Source: Sesamum alatum (Eukaryota; Streptophyta; Magnoliopsida; Lamiales; Pedaliaceae). Taken from it: a stretch of 64,000 nt of DNA. Positions 13,471 to 24,783 of the stretch are shown here, piece by piece; within the stretch, counting starts at the first letter, position 1; the number at the start of each line of letters is the position of its first letter. The notes under the pieces were generated by a model. It did no database searches and was not told the origin of the DNA. It saw only the letters and a list, made by a program, of their open reading frames with translations. Location: NCBI GenBank assembly GCA_034509735.1, contig JACGWO010000004.1, positions 26,889,395 to 26,953,394 on the forward strand, given 5' to 3'. Made by a program: the position numbers and the translations under genes.

Positions 13471-13750
13471 ATTTTTGAAGCATAAGTATTTCCCACATCT
13501 GATATCTTTGCCATGAAAGGAGGCCGCGGCTGTTTGTATACATGGAGGCACAGGTTGGAGATGCTCATAGGGACGCTCATGACCTCCTGACGCATCAAGT
13601 TACTAGCTGCTAGTGTTTACTCTTTCATTTTTGTTCTTGCGAATTTCTTTTTGAGTCCAACTTTAGCTTTTCCTACATTGTGTGCCTAGTGTGTATGGGA
13701 CTTTTGCGGCCTATTTGAGTTTTATATAATATTGCCATTTTTTCTCAAAA

Positions 13751-14128
13751 AATTATATATATATGTATATATTATAGATATAGATATAGATAATTATAGA
13801 TTGAAATATCATTTGTCTTGGAAGAGAGCGCGATTACAGTACAAGTTAGTAAAAGCTTAAATTTATCATCTCGAATATGCATCCCAACTGACAGTATGTG
13901 GCTGTTGTTATTTGTCAATGAATGAAATAATCAAATCATTATAAGGAAATAGAAATTAAAATAGCGATAAAAATTAGAAATAAGAGTAAATCAATTTATT
14001 GGTGATCAACAATAAATTAGCAAGGAATAATGATTTTAAGGTATTGTGGTTTCAAAGTTGACATTTGCAATGAAATATGTTGTTGGTAAATTTCAAAAGG
14101 AATTTTCATGTTGTAAAAAATTGTAGCT
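13751..14128. other. AT-rich spacer with TA/GATATA microsatellite
   Basis: Bases 13756-13800 are TA- and GATATA-rich repeats. The rest is AT-rich with no coding or terminal-repeat signal that I can recognise. Confidence 0.6.
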
Positions 14129-14385
14129 TGAAGAACTCATGGATACAAATGAGCATAGATGCAATTGGAAAGAAAGCCATTTCGAGAGAACTCTCTAGAT
14201 CTCAAAAAATCAATTTTCTATTTGTATACAATCTGATTTTGTAACTGGAAATAAGCTACCCCATTTATAGGTAAGTACATGGGAAAAGGGGAAGGCGTAA
14301 GTCAAGAAGTATGAATTGATGGTGTGCGCCTTGGCATCAACATCTTAACAGTAGCAGCAGTTGGACAGTAGCTTGAGTCTCAACA
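14129..14385 (-). repeat. Copia-1 3' LTR (internally deleted)
   Basis: 257 bases with the same ends as the 5' LTR. The two share the GAACTCATGGATACAAATG and CTCTAGATCT blocks and many point differences, which implies an old insertion. Confidence 0.9.
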
Positions 14386-14393
14386 AGTCGTGT

Positions 14394-14405
14394 ATCCCCC
14401 CCTCA
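14394..14405 (-). promoter_or_regulatory. Copia-1 polypurine tract
   Basis: A run of G preceded by A-rich purines on the minus strand, a few bases before the 3' LTR. It would prime plus-strand DNA synthesis. Confidence 0.75.
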
Positions 14406-15960
14406 AGTTGGAGGCGCAAAAGCAGCAATAAGCCCCAACTTGGTGCTGATGGAGGCGATGCAAGAACCTGCAAGGTTCTTGGTAAATAAATAAGCCAATT
14501 GCAATTTACTAGAGATATGAGAAGGAGAAATGAAACCAGATTTATAATGATCACAAAAAACATGACAGTCAATGTCTAAATGTATTGTGCGTTCGCGAAA
14601 AATGGAATTTTTGGTGATGTGAATTGCGGCCTGATTTTCCATAAAGAACGGGATCGGTGTCGAAAGCACAACTTGAAAGTCCTGCAAAAGATAAGAAATC
14701 CATTTTAGTTCGCAGACCATGGAAGCCATGGCTCGATACTCAGTCTCGGCGGAGGATCGAGACACAGTATTCTGTTTCTTAGTTTTCCATGAAATAAGAG
14801 AGGAGCCAAGAAAGATGCAGTATCCCATCAAAGAACAACGAGAGTCAAGACATGAGGCCCAGTTCACGTCTGAATACGCCGGGAGCCGCATGTCACAGGA
14901 AGTAGCAAAGAGTAGCCCTTTGTGGTGAGGGATCCCTTGATGCAGCGGCGCACATGAAGTGCCCCAGCCTAGTGTTAGTCGGTATGACACTGCATGAACT
15001 GACTGACTGAGTTGCTGAACGGCATGGGAGATGTCCGGATGTGTGAACCGAAATACAGAAGACACCCAACGAGTCGATGGTATGGCTCAGGATCCGCCAA
15101 CAGACCTGCACCAGCTTGAGTAAGCTTGAGACCAGGTGGGAGCGGAGTGAACGCGGACTTTGCACGAGAGAGACCTGCATGGAGAACGATGCCAGCAATA
15201 TATTTATGTTGAGAGACAAATAAACTTGATGGAAATCTCGCAAGCTCGAGGCCGAGAAGAACTTGGCATAGCCAAGGTATTTGATGGTAAAGAGGGAACC
15301 GACCTAAGTTTTCACCTCCTGCATCATACGCTCTTATGTACTAGTCAATAAACTATCATCAACATAAACAATGAGGGCTAAAAAACTACTGTTAGATGCT
15401 TTGAGAAAGAGACATGGGTCATGGGTGGTCTGACGAAAACCAAAAGCAATCAGTTTGCTAGTAAATTCAGATTTCCATTGGCGCCATGCCTACTTTAAGC
15501 CGTACAACGAACGTTTAAGATGACATACCATACCAGCTGCTACGTGATACCCATCTGGAGGGCGCATATAGACCTCCTCATCAAGATTTCCTTGGAGGAA
15601 TTCGTTGTTGACGTTGAGTTAGTGGATAGGCCAATTCCGAGCTGCAGCAACGGCAAGAAACGGGGGCACCGTGACCGCTTTGGCCACGAGGGAAAAACAC
15701 TCCATGTAGTCGACTCTGGCCACCTTATTAAAACCCTTTGCGACCAGTCACACCTTGCAACATTCCACAGATCTATCGGGCCTAAGCTTAATCTTGTAAA
15801 CCCATTTGGAAACCAATAGCCATCTTGCCTTGCAGAATTTCCCAAGTCTAGTTCTTGGCTAAGGCCTCTAATTCTAATCGTATGGCTTCACGCCACTCCT
15901 GCATTAAATCAGCTTCAGCGAAGGAACGTGGTTCCTGTATATAAAAAAACTTTGCTAAAC
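14403..15960 (-). pseudogene. Copia-1 reverse transcriptase and RNase H, broken
   Basis: RT is read in pieces: the [20 protein letters not shown] block near 15490-15560 and YVDDSLL near 15345-15372. RNase H is in one long frame (14403-15065) with AYSDVNWASCLDSRCS, KTKKQNTVSRSSAETEYRA and the typical C-terminal THIxLDIDCHF-like block. The YVDD catalytic motif is intact but stops and frameshifts interrupt the polyprotein. Confidence 0.9.
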
Positions 15961-16111
15961 ATGAGATGTAGTCAATAGATAAAATAAAAAACCATGTTTG
16001 GAATTGAATCAAATAGGCATCCCGAAATCATGCTAAAGCAAGAGGCCGAGTAAGGTAATGAAATTCAACACTGGACATGGTACGGAAGTGATCGCAGAGA
16101 AAGAGAGCAGG

Positions 16112-17730
16112 CTACGAGCAGGGAAACCTTGTGTTTGCTTTGTTTGCGCAGGCTACGTTTGAGCTTTTAGGTGATAGAGTGGCAGAGTTGCAAACAAAAT
16201 CCCTCATCCAAGCCGGTTGCATATAGGGCCGTGTGGATTGTCGCATAACTTCTTGGTAGCCAAATTGTATGTCTGGTGAGTCGTGTAATTCAAGGTCATC
16301 ATTGTGGACATTCAGCTTAACACATGAGGGTGGAGTGTCAGTAGGCATGCAAGTATCAGGGTCAACATTGTGGACATCCATCTCAATGTGTGAGGATGGA
16401 GTTTCAGTAGGCATGCAATTAAGAGTTTCATTCAGAGGCATCTGCATATGAGTAGAATCAAATTGATTAGTGAAATCAGTGGCAAATAAAGGCATTGAAG
16501 TATCAGTGAAAGTGCATTTTGTTGTATCATAAGGAAACATGGACTCGTAGAATAAAACATCCCTAGTAATAACGATACGATGAGTATTTAAATCATAGGC
16601 CTTAAACCCCTTTTGACCATGTCCATATCCAATGAATACGCATTTCATTGCTCTACTATCAAATTTATCTTTATGCGGAGAGTTGTTCATGATAAAACAT
16701 AAACAGCCAAACACTTTCAAGTGATCATAGGAAGGTGCCTTTCCATATAGTAATTCGAAGGGGGTTTTCCAGCTTAGCATAGCTGGAGGAAGTCTATTTA
16801 CGATGTGTGTGGCTGTTAACAAAGCCTCACCCCAAAATTTTCTAGGTAGTTTACTCTCAAACATAAGTGCTCAGGCGATTTGGAGTAAATGTTTGTGCTT
16901 TCTCTCGATGACTCCATTTTTTTAGGGCGTGTACGTGAAAGAGCGTTGGTGCTCAACACCCAAAGAGGCAAATAAGTCTTGACAATCTTTGCTAAGGAAT
17001 TCACTACCGTTATCGGAAGGGACTCTTAGTATTTTACTCTTTAGCCCACTGCCAAATGAATGTGTTCTTCCTATGGCCATTTCCAGATATGCAAAGGCTA
17101 TTTTCATACTTTTTCAAAAGTTTATAGCAATAAAAGCAAAAACAATCTCAACGCCCACAAAAGAAAGATAATTGCAATTCACGCTCCGCCTTCTTTACGT
17201 CTTTTGGTCCGCCACCAGAACCAAGCGCCATCAACGACCATTCAAAGTGGGTTAGGCGCCCTCCGAACGTGAAACTGCGTCTCCACCATCTTACAAAAAA
17301 TTCTTAGTGTGAGCCAAAGATTAACCTTTATGACACATAAGAAAAGTCCAGGTACAATGCGTAAAATCATCAATAATAGTGAGCATAAAGTGACATCCAG
17401 TTAGAGAAGCTAACTTGTAAGGTCCCCAAATATCTATATGAATCATCTCAAATTTTTTCTTAAACCGTATTACTCAATGGAAAAAAACAATCTTTGTTGT
17501 TTAGCCTTAGGACACACATCACAAATAGTATCCTCCATGGAGGAATTATTATTAAAAAAATGCAAATGTTGAAGTACTTGAAAGAAACTGTGACCTAAGC
17601 GTTTATGCCATGTGTTTGAAGCCTTAGGTAGTACATAACAAGATGAAGCATATGAATGCAGATTAGCAACACAAAATGAAGAACTATCTAGCATATAAAG
17701 TCTTCCTTGCAATATGCCCATAGCTTGCAC
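16112..17730 (-). pseudogene. Copia-1 integrase (pre-integrase, core and C-terminal part), broken
   Basis: The His-Cys binding region is read at 17470-17730 (TWHKRLGHSF ... ICDVCPKAKQQ, the H-H-C-C set). The core includes LRVPSDNGSEFLS (second catalytic Asp) at about 17000-17030, and the well-kept downstream section PRKFWGEALLTATHIVNRLP and KVFGCLCF at 16600-16860. Integrase would insert the cDNA. Stops around 16870-17000 and 17270-17470 break the frame. Confidence 0.9.
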
Positions 17731-17935
17731 TTGCTTAGTTGTTTGGTCTTGGAAATAGCAGCGAGATGAGTGAAATGTGCACTTGAGAGTAGAGGATTCA
17801 CATAGTCTTTGGACAGATATACAATTTTATTTAAATGAAGGAATGAAAAGAACTTGTGTAAGTGTGATAGTGCTAGATAAATTAACTTCCCTTATCAGTT
17901 TGACGTCCTTCTTACTGCCATCGGGGAAACTGATT

Positions 17936-18139
17936 TTAGTAGCCTTTCAGGTATAGAAAACTTACTGAACAACTCAAGGTTAACATCATATCATTAATGG
18001 CACCTGGATCGACGATCCAATTTTTTGCAGAAAGTTTGGTGTTAGATACATTTAGTGCCACTGTACCTGCAAAATCATAGTCATCAAATTGAGTGAAATT
18101 GACCCTCCGCTGATCACTCTGTGTTTGGCTCCTCATCAA
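17936..18139 (-). pseudogene. Copia-1 aspartic protease fragment
   Basis: The motif NWIVDPGAINDM stands where Copia elements have WIVDSGA(S/T)DHM. The active-site DSG has become DPG, which should abolish catalysis, and the frame ends soon after. Confidence 0.8.
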
Positions 18140-18299
18140 CTGAACCAGCTCCTAACAGATGCTGAGAGGGAAGTTTGTTGTGATCTAACGGTGACCGTCT
18201 CAATTTCAGCATCGGCCTGGAAGCTTTGTAGGTTCCTGAAGGTCCGGCACCTAAGTCTCTTCGTTTCTATTCAACCATAGCTTTGTACCGCTCCGGCAC

Positions 18300-19130
18300 G
18301 ACGTGGATCTTGAAGCATGTGTCACGTGTGTGACCGATTTTTGTGGCATTCGTAACAATATAGTTGCTTCTTGTCTACAAAATTTCTTTCCTTGTTATCA
18401 TACATAGGATTGTAAGGTCCTTTGCCTTTCCTATCTTCCTGTGTGTGTACTTGCATAGTTGCACCTTGTCCATCATTACCTCCAATCTCTCCTATTCCCA
18501 AATTCACATTTCTTTGTTTCTCCACTCGCACCACCCATTGAGTATATCTTGTGCACCGGTGGCAGAGGATCAAGGACCAGGATTTAGCTCTGGATAGCAT
18601 CGTAGGACTCATTAAGTCTCATGAGAAACTGTATGACTTGATTCTCAGAAATCTGGTCATGAATTGCTTGGTTTGATCCACAATGACAACCACATTCACA
18701 TTGAGGAGTAGGTCTCAAGTATAAAAACTCACCCATAGACATTTCAGCTTGGTAAAATAATGGACAACAAACATGTTGCCTTGACATATTGACGCAATTT
18801 CTCATCGTAGTTGATAGATCAACGGACCGTTAGAGTCTGCAAACCTATGCTCGGGTTCCTTCCACAGCTCTTGTGCGGATTCAACATACAAAAGCGCATG
18901 TCTAATATCCTTCAAGATCGAGTTAAGCAACCACCAAATGACCATAGAATTCGTTCGTTCCCACAGCCCATATTCAGGTGAGTTCACATGTGATTTAACA
19001 GTGGTTCCAGTCACATAGCCTAATTTCGTTTTCGCACGAAACACTATCGTAGCCGATCGGCTCCAAGTGAGATAATTATCAGATGTTAATGGCGTTCTAA
19101 CCAGCAATATACCAGGATTCTCAGATTGTA
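18300..19130 (-). pseudogene. Copia-1 gag, broken
   Basis: The N-terminal part reads LTSDNYLTWSRSATIVFRAK and later MVIWWLLNSILKDI, the Copia gag pattern (nucleocapsid protein that packages element RNA). A later frame holds the zinc knuckle CYECH...SHTCF near 18320-18360. Two frame changes split the gene. It resembles the gag fragment of Copia-3 at the right end of the window (SWSRS, NSILKDI), so the two elements are related. Confidence 0.85.
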
Positions 19131-19370
19131 GAAGCTATAGACCTATTTCATTCGCCCTCCTCTGTTCGGCATTGCCTCTGTTTACCCCAGCCATAGGTTC
19201 ATGCTGTGGAGCTGCAGCTCACGTTGCTTCATGTTCTCCAAGTGCTGCCAGAGTAGCCATAAGACCAGCTTGCCAATCGCCTACAATTGCAATCACTCAA
19301 GTGTCGCGAATGGATCTGTCGTGTGGAACAACAGAAAACCAAACGTAGGTATAGAGACCTTCACAAGGAA

Positions 19371-19383
19371 GGCTCTGATACCA
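19371..19383 (-). promoter_or_regulatory. Copia-1 primer-binding site (tRNA-Met)
   Basis: The minus strand reads TGGTATCAGAGCC directly after the 5' LTR, the standard plant Copia initiator tRNA-Met site. Confidence 0.9.
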
Positions 19384-19711
19384 TGAAGAACTCATGGATA
19401 CAAATGAGCATAGATGCAATTGGAAAGAAAGCCATTTCAAGATAACTCTCTAGATCTTAAAAATCAATTTTGTATCTGTATACAATCTGATTTGTAACTG
19501 GAAATGAGCTACCCTATTTATAGCTAAGTACAAGGAAAAGGGAAAGGAAACACGTGTGTAACAATTTGATACAGCTGGCAGTAGGCATGTGAATTAGATT
19601 GGCATCTCCACTTGTGAAGGCGTGAGTCAAGAAGCGTGAATTGGTGGTGTGCGACTTTGGCATTAGCATCTTAACAGTAGCAGCAACTGGACAGTAGCTT
19701 GAGTCTCAACA
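19384..19711 (-). repeat. Copia-1 5' LTR
   Basis: 328 bases, TG...CA ends. It matches the other LTR except for an ~80-base block (about 19548-19616) absent from the left copy. On the minus strand it lies just upstream of the primer-binding site. Confidence 0.9.
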
Positions 19712-20899
19712 ATTCGTGCATAGCTGTCCTTGGTGAAAAAAGCACAATTTTAGTCCTGTAACTTAAGGGGTGACATTTTGATCTTACAAGGATTGATGTG
19801 GTCTTTGAGCCCGTTGAACGCTAGAATTGTCTCCAGAGTCCAAACCCACCAAGTGGGTCCTGAAATTCGCCTGTGAACGACATGCTCAAAAAGAGTTATT
19901 ATATGGATGCACTTGAACTCTTTTAATTTATCAAAGATTATATAGTACTTATCTTATCATTTCTTAATCGATGTGGGACAGGATACAAGTGTCACATAAA
20001 ATTATCAATATTCTTCTATAGGTAATTATAAAAGTACATAATTTTAACAAAAAAAAATATTGAATTTATTAACAGAAAATGATAACTACTAAATAAAACT
20101 CGTAAGCAGGATCAATTCTAAAAAGCAATTGTGTAAATGTAAACAACTTTTTATGATTTTAATTCTTTGTGTCGGTGTAATAAATTTGTCATAAATATAT
20201 GAAACGGAAAACCAACCGCACAATATTTCATATTGAAATATTAGAGTGGAAATCTTTCTAATCATAATTATACTTCTAGAAAAGTTACATAATCTATTTA
20301 TAAATTCAAATAATAAAAATATTCCTATAGAGCATCAATGAACAATATATTAATATAAATAACTATAAGTAGTAGAAACAATTGTGATTGATCATTCATA
20401 CTTTTAGTCCCAATAAATTTGATTGTGAGATAAAAGAGCTCAATCAAGTCGATTTTCTTAGACTCGAATGTAATGGGCTTAGATCTTTGCAGATTAGGAA
20501 AGGGGATTTGCAAACAAAGCATTAGCACTGTGACACTCAAGGCAGTAAGCAGTTATGAAGAGAATAAACTTGAATGTAAGACGAAAATAATAATAATTCG
20601 AAAAAAGTGAGCATCAAGTGTGTTGAGTGTAACTCAAGAGAAAAATTCGAGAGCTTAGGGTATATAAAATTTCAAGAGCTTAGGGTAAATTCGAGAGCTT
20701 AGGGCATTTTGTTCCTCCATCTTTTTAATTTTTGAGATGTCAGTTTCTAGTCTTCATCAGAGTTCACTCTTCTCGCCAGTGAACTCCTGCAAAAATGGAT
20801 TGGAATAGCAAAAATTAAAAAATATAGCACCAAAATGGTATCCTAGAAAGTTAAATAAGGAAAACCAAATGACCTGACTTACAGGATGAAAAATGCATT
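19712..20899. other. Spacer with one MULE-type TIR fragment and short repeats
   Basis: Bases 19745-19785 carry the phrase TTTTAGTCCTGTAACTTAAG typical of the MULE/MITE ends elsewhere in the window, but no partner end is seen. At 20640-20710 the motif GAGAGCTTAGGG (or CAAGAGCTTAGGG) occurs three times at 25-40-base spacing. No gene is recognisable; the 71-codon minus-strand frame at 20325-20540 looks random. Confidence 0.55.
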
Positions 20900-21389
20900 T
20901 AAGCCTTCATTCTCTAAATAGTTTAGAGCAATTAGGAATTTTGGACTGCTAAATAAATTTCTTTTTTTTTTCTAATAGAATTTTGTTCTTTTATAACGAA
21001 TGTTTACTTATTATTAAAAGAATTATTTAAGTAATGGTTTAAATTTAGATTTTTAATTTATTATATGATTCATATGTTATTTATTTTAAGTTTTTCTTGT
21101 GAATAATGAATTAAATTTTATTAGATATTTAAGATTTTTCTAGCAATGTAATTGCATTGAGATATTATTTGCATATTCAATGTTTTTTAGTTGGATATGT
21201 TATTCTTTCTCTAAGTAGTTTAAACAATTAGGACTACTAAATAGTTTTCTTTTTTTATGTGAAATTTTATTATTTTATAACTTATTTTTATTTATAATTA
21301 AAAAAGAGTAGTTAAATAAGGGTGTAGTTGTCCACTCACAATAGGAAACACACACTTGTGGATTCATAATTTTATATGTAGCATATAGA
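20900..21389 (-). mobile_element. Helitron 5' terminal fragment, partly duplicated
   Basis: On the minus strand the segment begins TCTATATGCTACATATAAAA at 21389 (T follows at 21390) and continues with the same block as the 5' end of Helitron 3 (GGACAACTACACCC). A second, diverged copy of the sub-terminal block lies at about 20905-21060, roughly 300 bases away. No 3' hairpin with CTAG is found to the left, so this is a truncated or rearranged element. Confidence 0.7.
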
Positions 21390-21959
21390 TTTATTCTATA
21401 TATATATATATTTGTAGTTTGGATTAATATTTACATGTTACTCATATTCTATTCATTTTAAATTCTACTGTAGCCTAGTAAATCATTCTTTTAGGGTTAA
21501 ATCCACTTTGTCCCCTTGAATTATCCTTGATGTAATACCTACCTTCCTAAACTATCAAATGTATCACTTACCCCCTTGGTTGGCAAAATTGTTGCTCATG
21601 CCTGGAATAATTATTTTACTCTCAATATATTTTAGTATTTTGCACATTAAATCATCAAAAAATTATTTTTTAACTAAACAGAATTTTTACGTGGTGTAAA
21701 ACGTTAATAGACACACAAAAAATTATAATATCCCAAAAAATTATATATATTTTTGAAAAAAAATTGACAATATATATACATAACCAAAATTTAAACACTT
21801 TTTAGAAAAAAGATCAATAAATACATTTTTTCATAATCTTGAAGAAATTATATTTAAAAAAAGGATATATAATTAGTGATTCTTATGTAAAAAACTAAAT
21901 AGTTAATAACTTAATTTTATTACCAAATTAATAAAAATCATTTTACATAAAAGATGGGT
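21390..21959. other. AT-rich spacer with a one-sided TIR-like sequence
   Basis: Bases 21495-21600 read like the end of a short repeat element (GGGTTAAATCCACTTTGTCC followed by CTACCTTCCTAAACTATC) with no inverted partner nearby. The rest is AT-rich and without coding signal. Confidence 0.45.
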
Positions 21960-23560
21960 TGCACATTGAATGATAGCTGTAAAACCAACTTCTGAGAGTT
22001 GCCCTAAAATGTTCCAAGTCGAGAACCTCGGGACAGGGTATTAAGGATCCTATAGAGACTTGCACTAAGTATTGCATTCATTGGATGAGTGTCGTGTTTC
22101 ATGAGCGACGGACGTAGGTCGTCTAGACAATTTTAGTGGGTTCGTTGACAAGGTCGTCAGCTGACTGAACTAACTCGCGGGAATCGTCGTATGGAAGCCT
22201 TGGAGGATTGGTTGGTATGATTGGTATTCCCGGCTCCAATAGTACGGGATTAGTCCTTGGACTTGAGGAATGACGGTAGTCACATGCATATGATAGCTAT
22301 ATCTTGGATTTGGCAAGAGATGTCCATATCTGGGATGCGTTCATTATAAGCCTTACCTAGTACAGTCTGAGCCGTCACCTGTTAGTATATGATAGTCGAG
22401 TCTCCTATGCGCTCTAAGACAATTTTAAGCTCTTTAAGTTTGTGCCCATAGCGATTGGTCGAGTAGGGAATGGTTTCCTAGGTCGATCAATAGAGCAAAC
22501 GCGTCTCGAGTTATTGAGTATAGTTGTCTAGTCCATGAAGGTGCCTAATTCCATGCCCTTGACTTAGACGAGGAGATGGATGATGGAAGGACCATACCAG
22601 TATGGTACTCGGGAGCCTAAATGTTCACCTGAACATTAACCTAGTCTCTAATGCCATGGACCGTTGCTAGACGGCTACCCATGGTGACCGGTATTTTCTG
22701 ATTAATGACTAATTGGAAAATAATTAATTAAATTGAATTTAATTAACCAATTATGTTGGACACAAGCCCAAGTCTAGTTGAGGGTGAACCTAATGAGTCA
22801 CACTCAAATCACTATAGGTCTTGTAGAATTGATTTGAAATTAATTATAGAAGAAGCAAATTAATTTAATTGGATTAAATTAATTTGAGGAGAAAATAAAT
22901 AATTGGATCATTTATTGGGATATCCATTGATGGATGGTCCAAGAATTAATTGATTAGATTAGTTAATTTTTGGACTTAGAACCTTTAAATAATTGGATTA
23001 ATTTATTGAGTTTGGCTTAATTAATTGATTGAATCAATTAATTAGAGTTTGGACTTATGTTTATTTAATTGGATTAAATAAGCTAGCGGGCTTCAATTGT
23101 ATTAAAACTAATTTAATAAATTAAATGCCCAATGGACTTTTTTTTACCTAATTTAATTAGATTAAATTAAGGTCCAAAACTAGTAGTCCAAGTCCATGGA
23201 AAAATGCAAGTTATAGCAAGTTAAGGAGAAATTAAAACTTCTCCACATGAGAAGCACATGTGTCTGGCCATAATGTGGTTTCTTGGGTGGTTTATTTGCT
23301 ATAATGGTGTATGGTCAGGCATATAGTGTGTGTGTGTGTGTGTGTGTGTGTGTAAGTTGCTTTGGATTTTTACAAAAGAAGTTGAATTTTGGATTCAACA
23401 ATTCTACATACACACAACTATTTACATAACTTGTACACATTGCTTCTGCACGTTTTTTCCATCCCAAAAACTCACCAAAATCTCTGAAAAATTCTCTCTT
23501 TTGTGTTCATACCTTTCAGAAAGGATTGAACTAAAAAACATTCCAAAATGCACTAAATAA
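21960..23560 (+). repeat. Probable LTR-derived sequence (unclassified)
   Basis: The segment is less AT-rich at 21960-22720 (GTTCCAAGTCGAGAACCTCG and onward) and then becomes a run of AATTAATTGATTAG-like repeats (22840-23110), followed by a TATA-poor leader-like stretch. A related block occurs at about 63120-63190, in front of the Copia-3 LTR. The non-coding, moderately GC character and recurrence fit a large LTR or LARD-type element, but I see no paired LTR, PBS or coding region. The class is a guess. Confidence 0.4.
23322..23353. repeat. (GT)n microsatellite
   Basis: About 15 GT units. The short frame reading Met-Cys-Val-Cys here is an artefact of this repeat. Confidence 0.95.
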
Positions 23561-23689
23561 TAGTGTTATTTTGGAAGTGTTTCTTCTTCACTTCTCTATT
23601 TTTTGAATATCATTATTTTCATATTAATTGGTTTGATACATAATAATGAAATAATTATTAGTGAATATACGAAATACAAAATTTCAATT

Positions 23690-23929
23690 TTGGGGAATAT
23701 CTTTTTATTTAATAATACCAATTAAATTTAGAAAGTGAATTATAAATAATAGAATTAAATAGTTTCCTTATCAATTTAAACAATTATTATTAATTTGTTT
23801 GAAAATATAATTGTACAATACTAATGTTTCAATGAAAAGAAAACGAATAGTATCATGAACTTAACACAAATGATATATTTACTTGTAAAAATATATTTAT
23901 ACACGTGCATCTCACGTCATGCTTTCTAG
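23690..23929 (+). mobile_element. Helitron 3' terminus (plus strand)
   Basis: It ends with hairpin ACGTG-CATCT-CACGT (23903-23917), 8 bases, then CTAG (23926-23929) followed by T. The preceding ~200 bases match the 3' region of Helitron 3 in reverse orientation. The corresponding 5' end is not identifiable; the 5' fragment at 21389 faces the other way. Confidence 0.75.
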
Positions 23930-24783
23930 TATTATTAAATATTGAAATAAATTCATTACAATTCATTCTGTCGAATATCAAAATATGAACAAAGACAATT
24001 ACAACAGCTATACCCTGATCAACAATCTAAACAACACCTACTAATTACAGTAGAAAGACCTACACCTACTATACAGTACAATAACATCTCACGCATTTAA
24101 CGGTGTCTGAGCCCATGACCTCTAAGGTAATTGACCCAAATACGACTACTTAGGATAGGAAGACTCTCAAAAGTTGAAAAGATCATATATATCAACCTTC
24201 AAGTCCAAAAAAATTAAATATTCTTTCCTTCATTCACTGGCTTCTCTGCGCCACTAGACGTGGGCACGTCTAGTCGGACTTTCAAGCCTGTTTCTTCATT
24301 TTTCTTTCAGAATTTTTGTTGATTTTTTTCAATTATTTTGCTTCGTTTCTCCATATGTATAGCAGCCTCCTTTCTGATTAATTTATTGCTTTCTCTACTC
24401 CTCATTACTATGATGATGCTATTCTGATAAATAAACTACAGATGCCTTTGTCTTCTTTATGTATAGCAGCCTCCTTTCGGATTAATTTACTATGAATTTC
24501 GCCAAAAAGGTTTCACTCAACAGCACAAATCCTACGCAGCATTTGTTTGTCGCTTGCAATGGCTACCGTACCAATTATCAAGAATGCTTCAAACCAGTCT
24601 TATTTAATGAACTGAAAAGCTTGCATCATGTGAATTTATTCCCACAGCCATACTAAATTATCCAGAAGAATGACAAACTCTTAGGAAGATGAGTTTGGAT
24701 TATTAAGGAAAGCTGCTAAAGGAGTTTCTCAGCATATAATATGGTCAATCCTATGCTACCAAAGTAGAAACTTTCAGAGGAGA
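23930..24783 (+). other. Upstream region of the subtilase gene, with a short direct duplication
   Basis: A ~25-base block (ATGTATAGCAGCCTCCTTTC) occurs twice, near 24354 and 24460. This region should include the promoter and leader of the gene starting at 24784. No confident TATA box can be singled out, though TATAATATGG lies near 24735. Confidence 0.45.

Larger units (their letters stand above)
9016..13750 (+). mobile_element. Decayed L1-type LINE (non-LTR retrotransposon)
   Basis: The region is clearly less AT-rich than its surroundings and reads through, in shifting frames, ORF1 (DUF4283-like RNA-binding domain plus zinc knuckle), an apurinic-type endonuclease, a reverse transcriptase and the region beyond it. 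Many stops and frameshifts are present, so the element is dead. There are no LTRs. The 3' part jumps from the post-RT region (about 13560) to a short tail ending in A-rich sequence near 13750, so the zf-RVT/RNase H-like section looks deleted. Confidence 0.9.
14129..19711 (-). mobile_element. Ty1-copia retrotransposon Copia-1 (minus strand, decayed)
   Basis: The element is bounded by direct repeats at 14129-14385 and 19384-19711, both starting TGAAGAACTC and ending CTCAACA on the plus strand. Internal order on the minus strand is gag, protease, integrase, RT, RNase H, the Copia order. A primer-binding site and a polypurine tract sit in the right places. No matching 5-base target duplication is visible (TAGCT on the left, ATTCG on the right). 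Frameshifts and stops in every domain make it non-autonomous now. Confidence 0.93.

Noticed and set aside
21389..23929. One Helitron spanning from the 5' fragment to the 3' hairpin
   Set aside because: The 5' end is on the minus strand and the 3' end on the plus strand, so they cannot be the two ends of one element.
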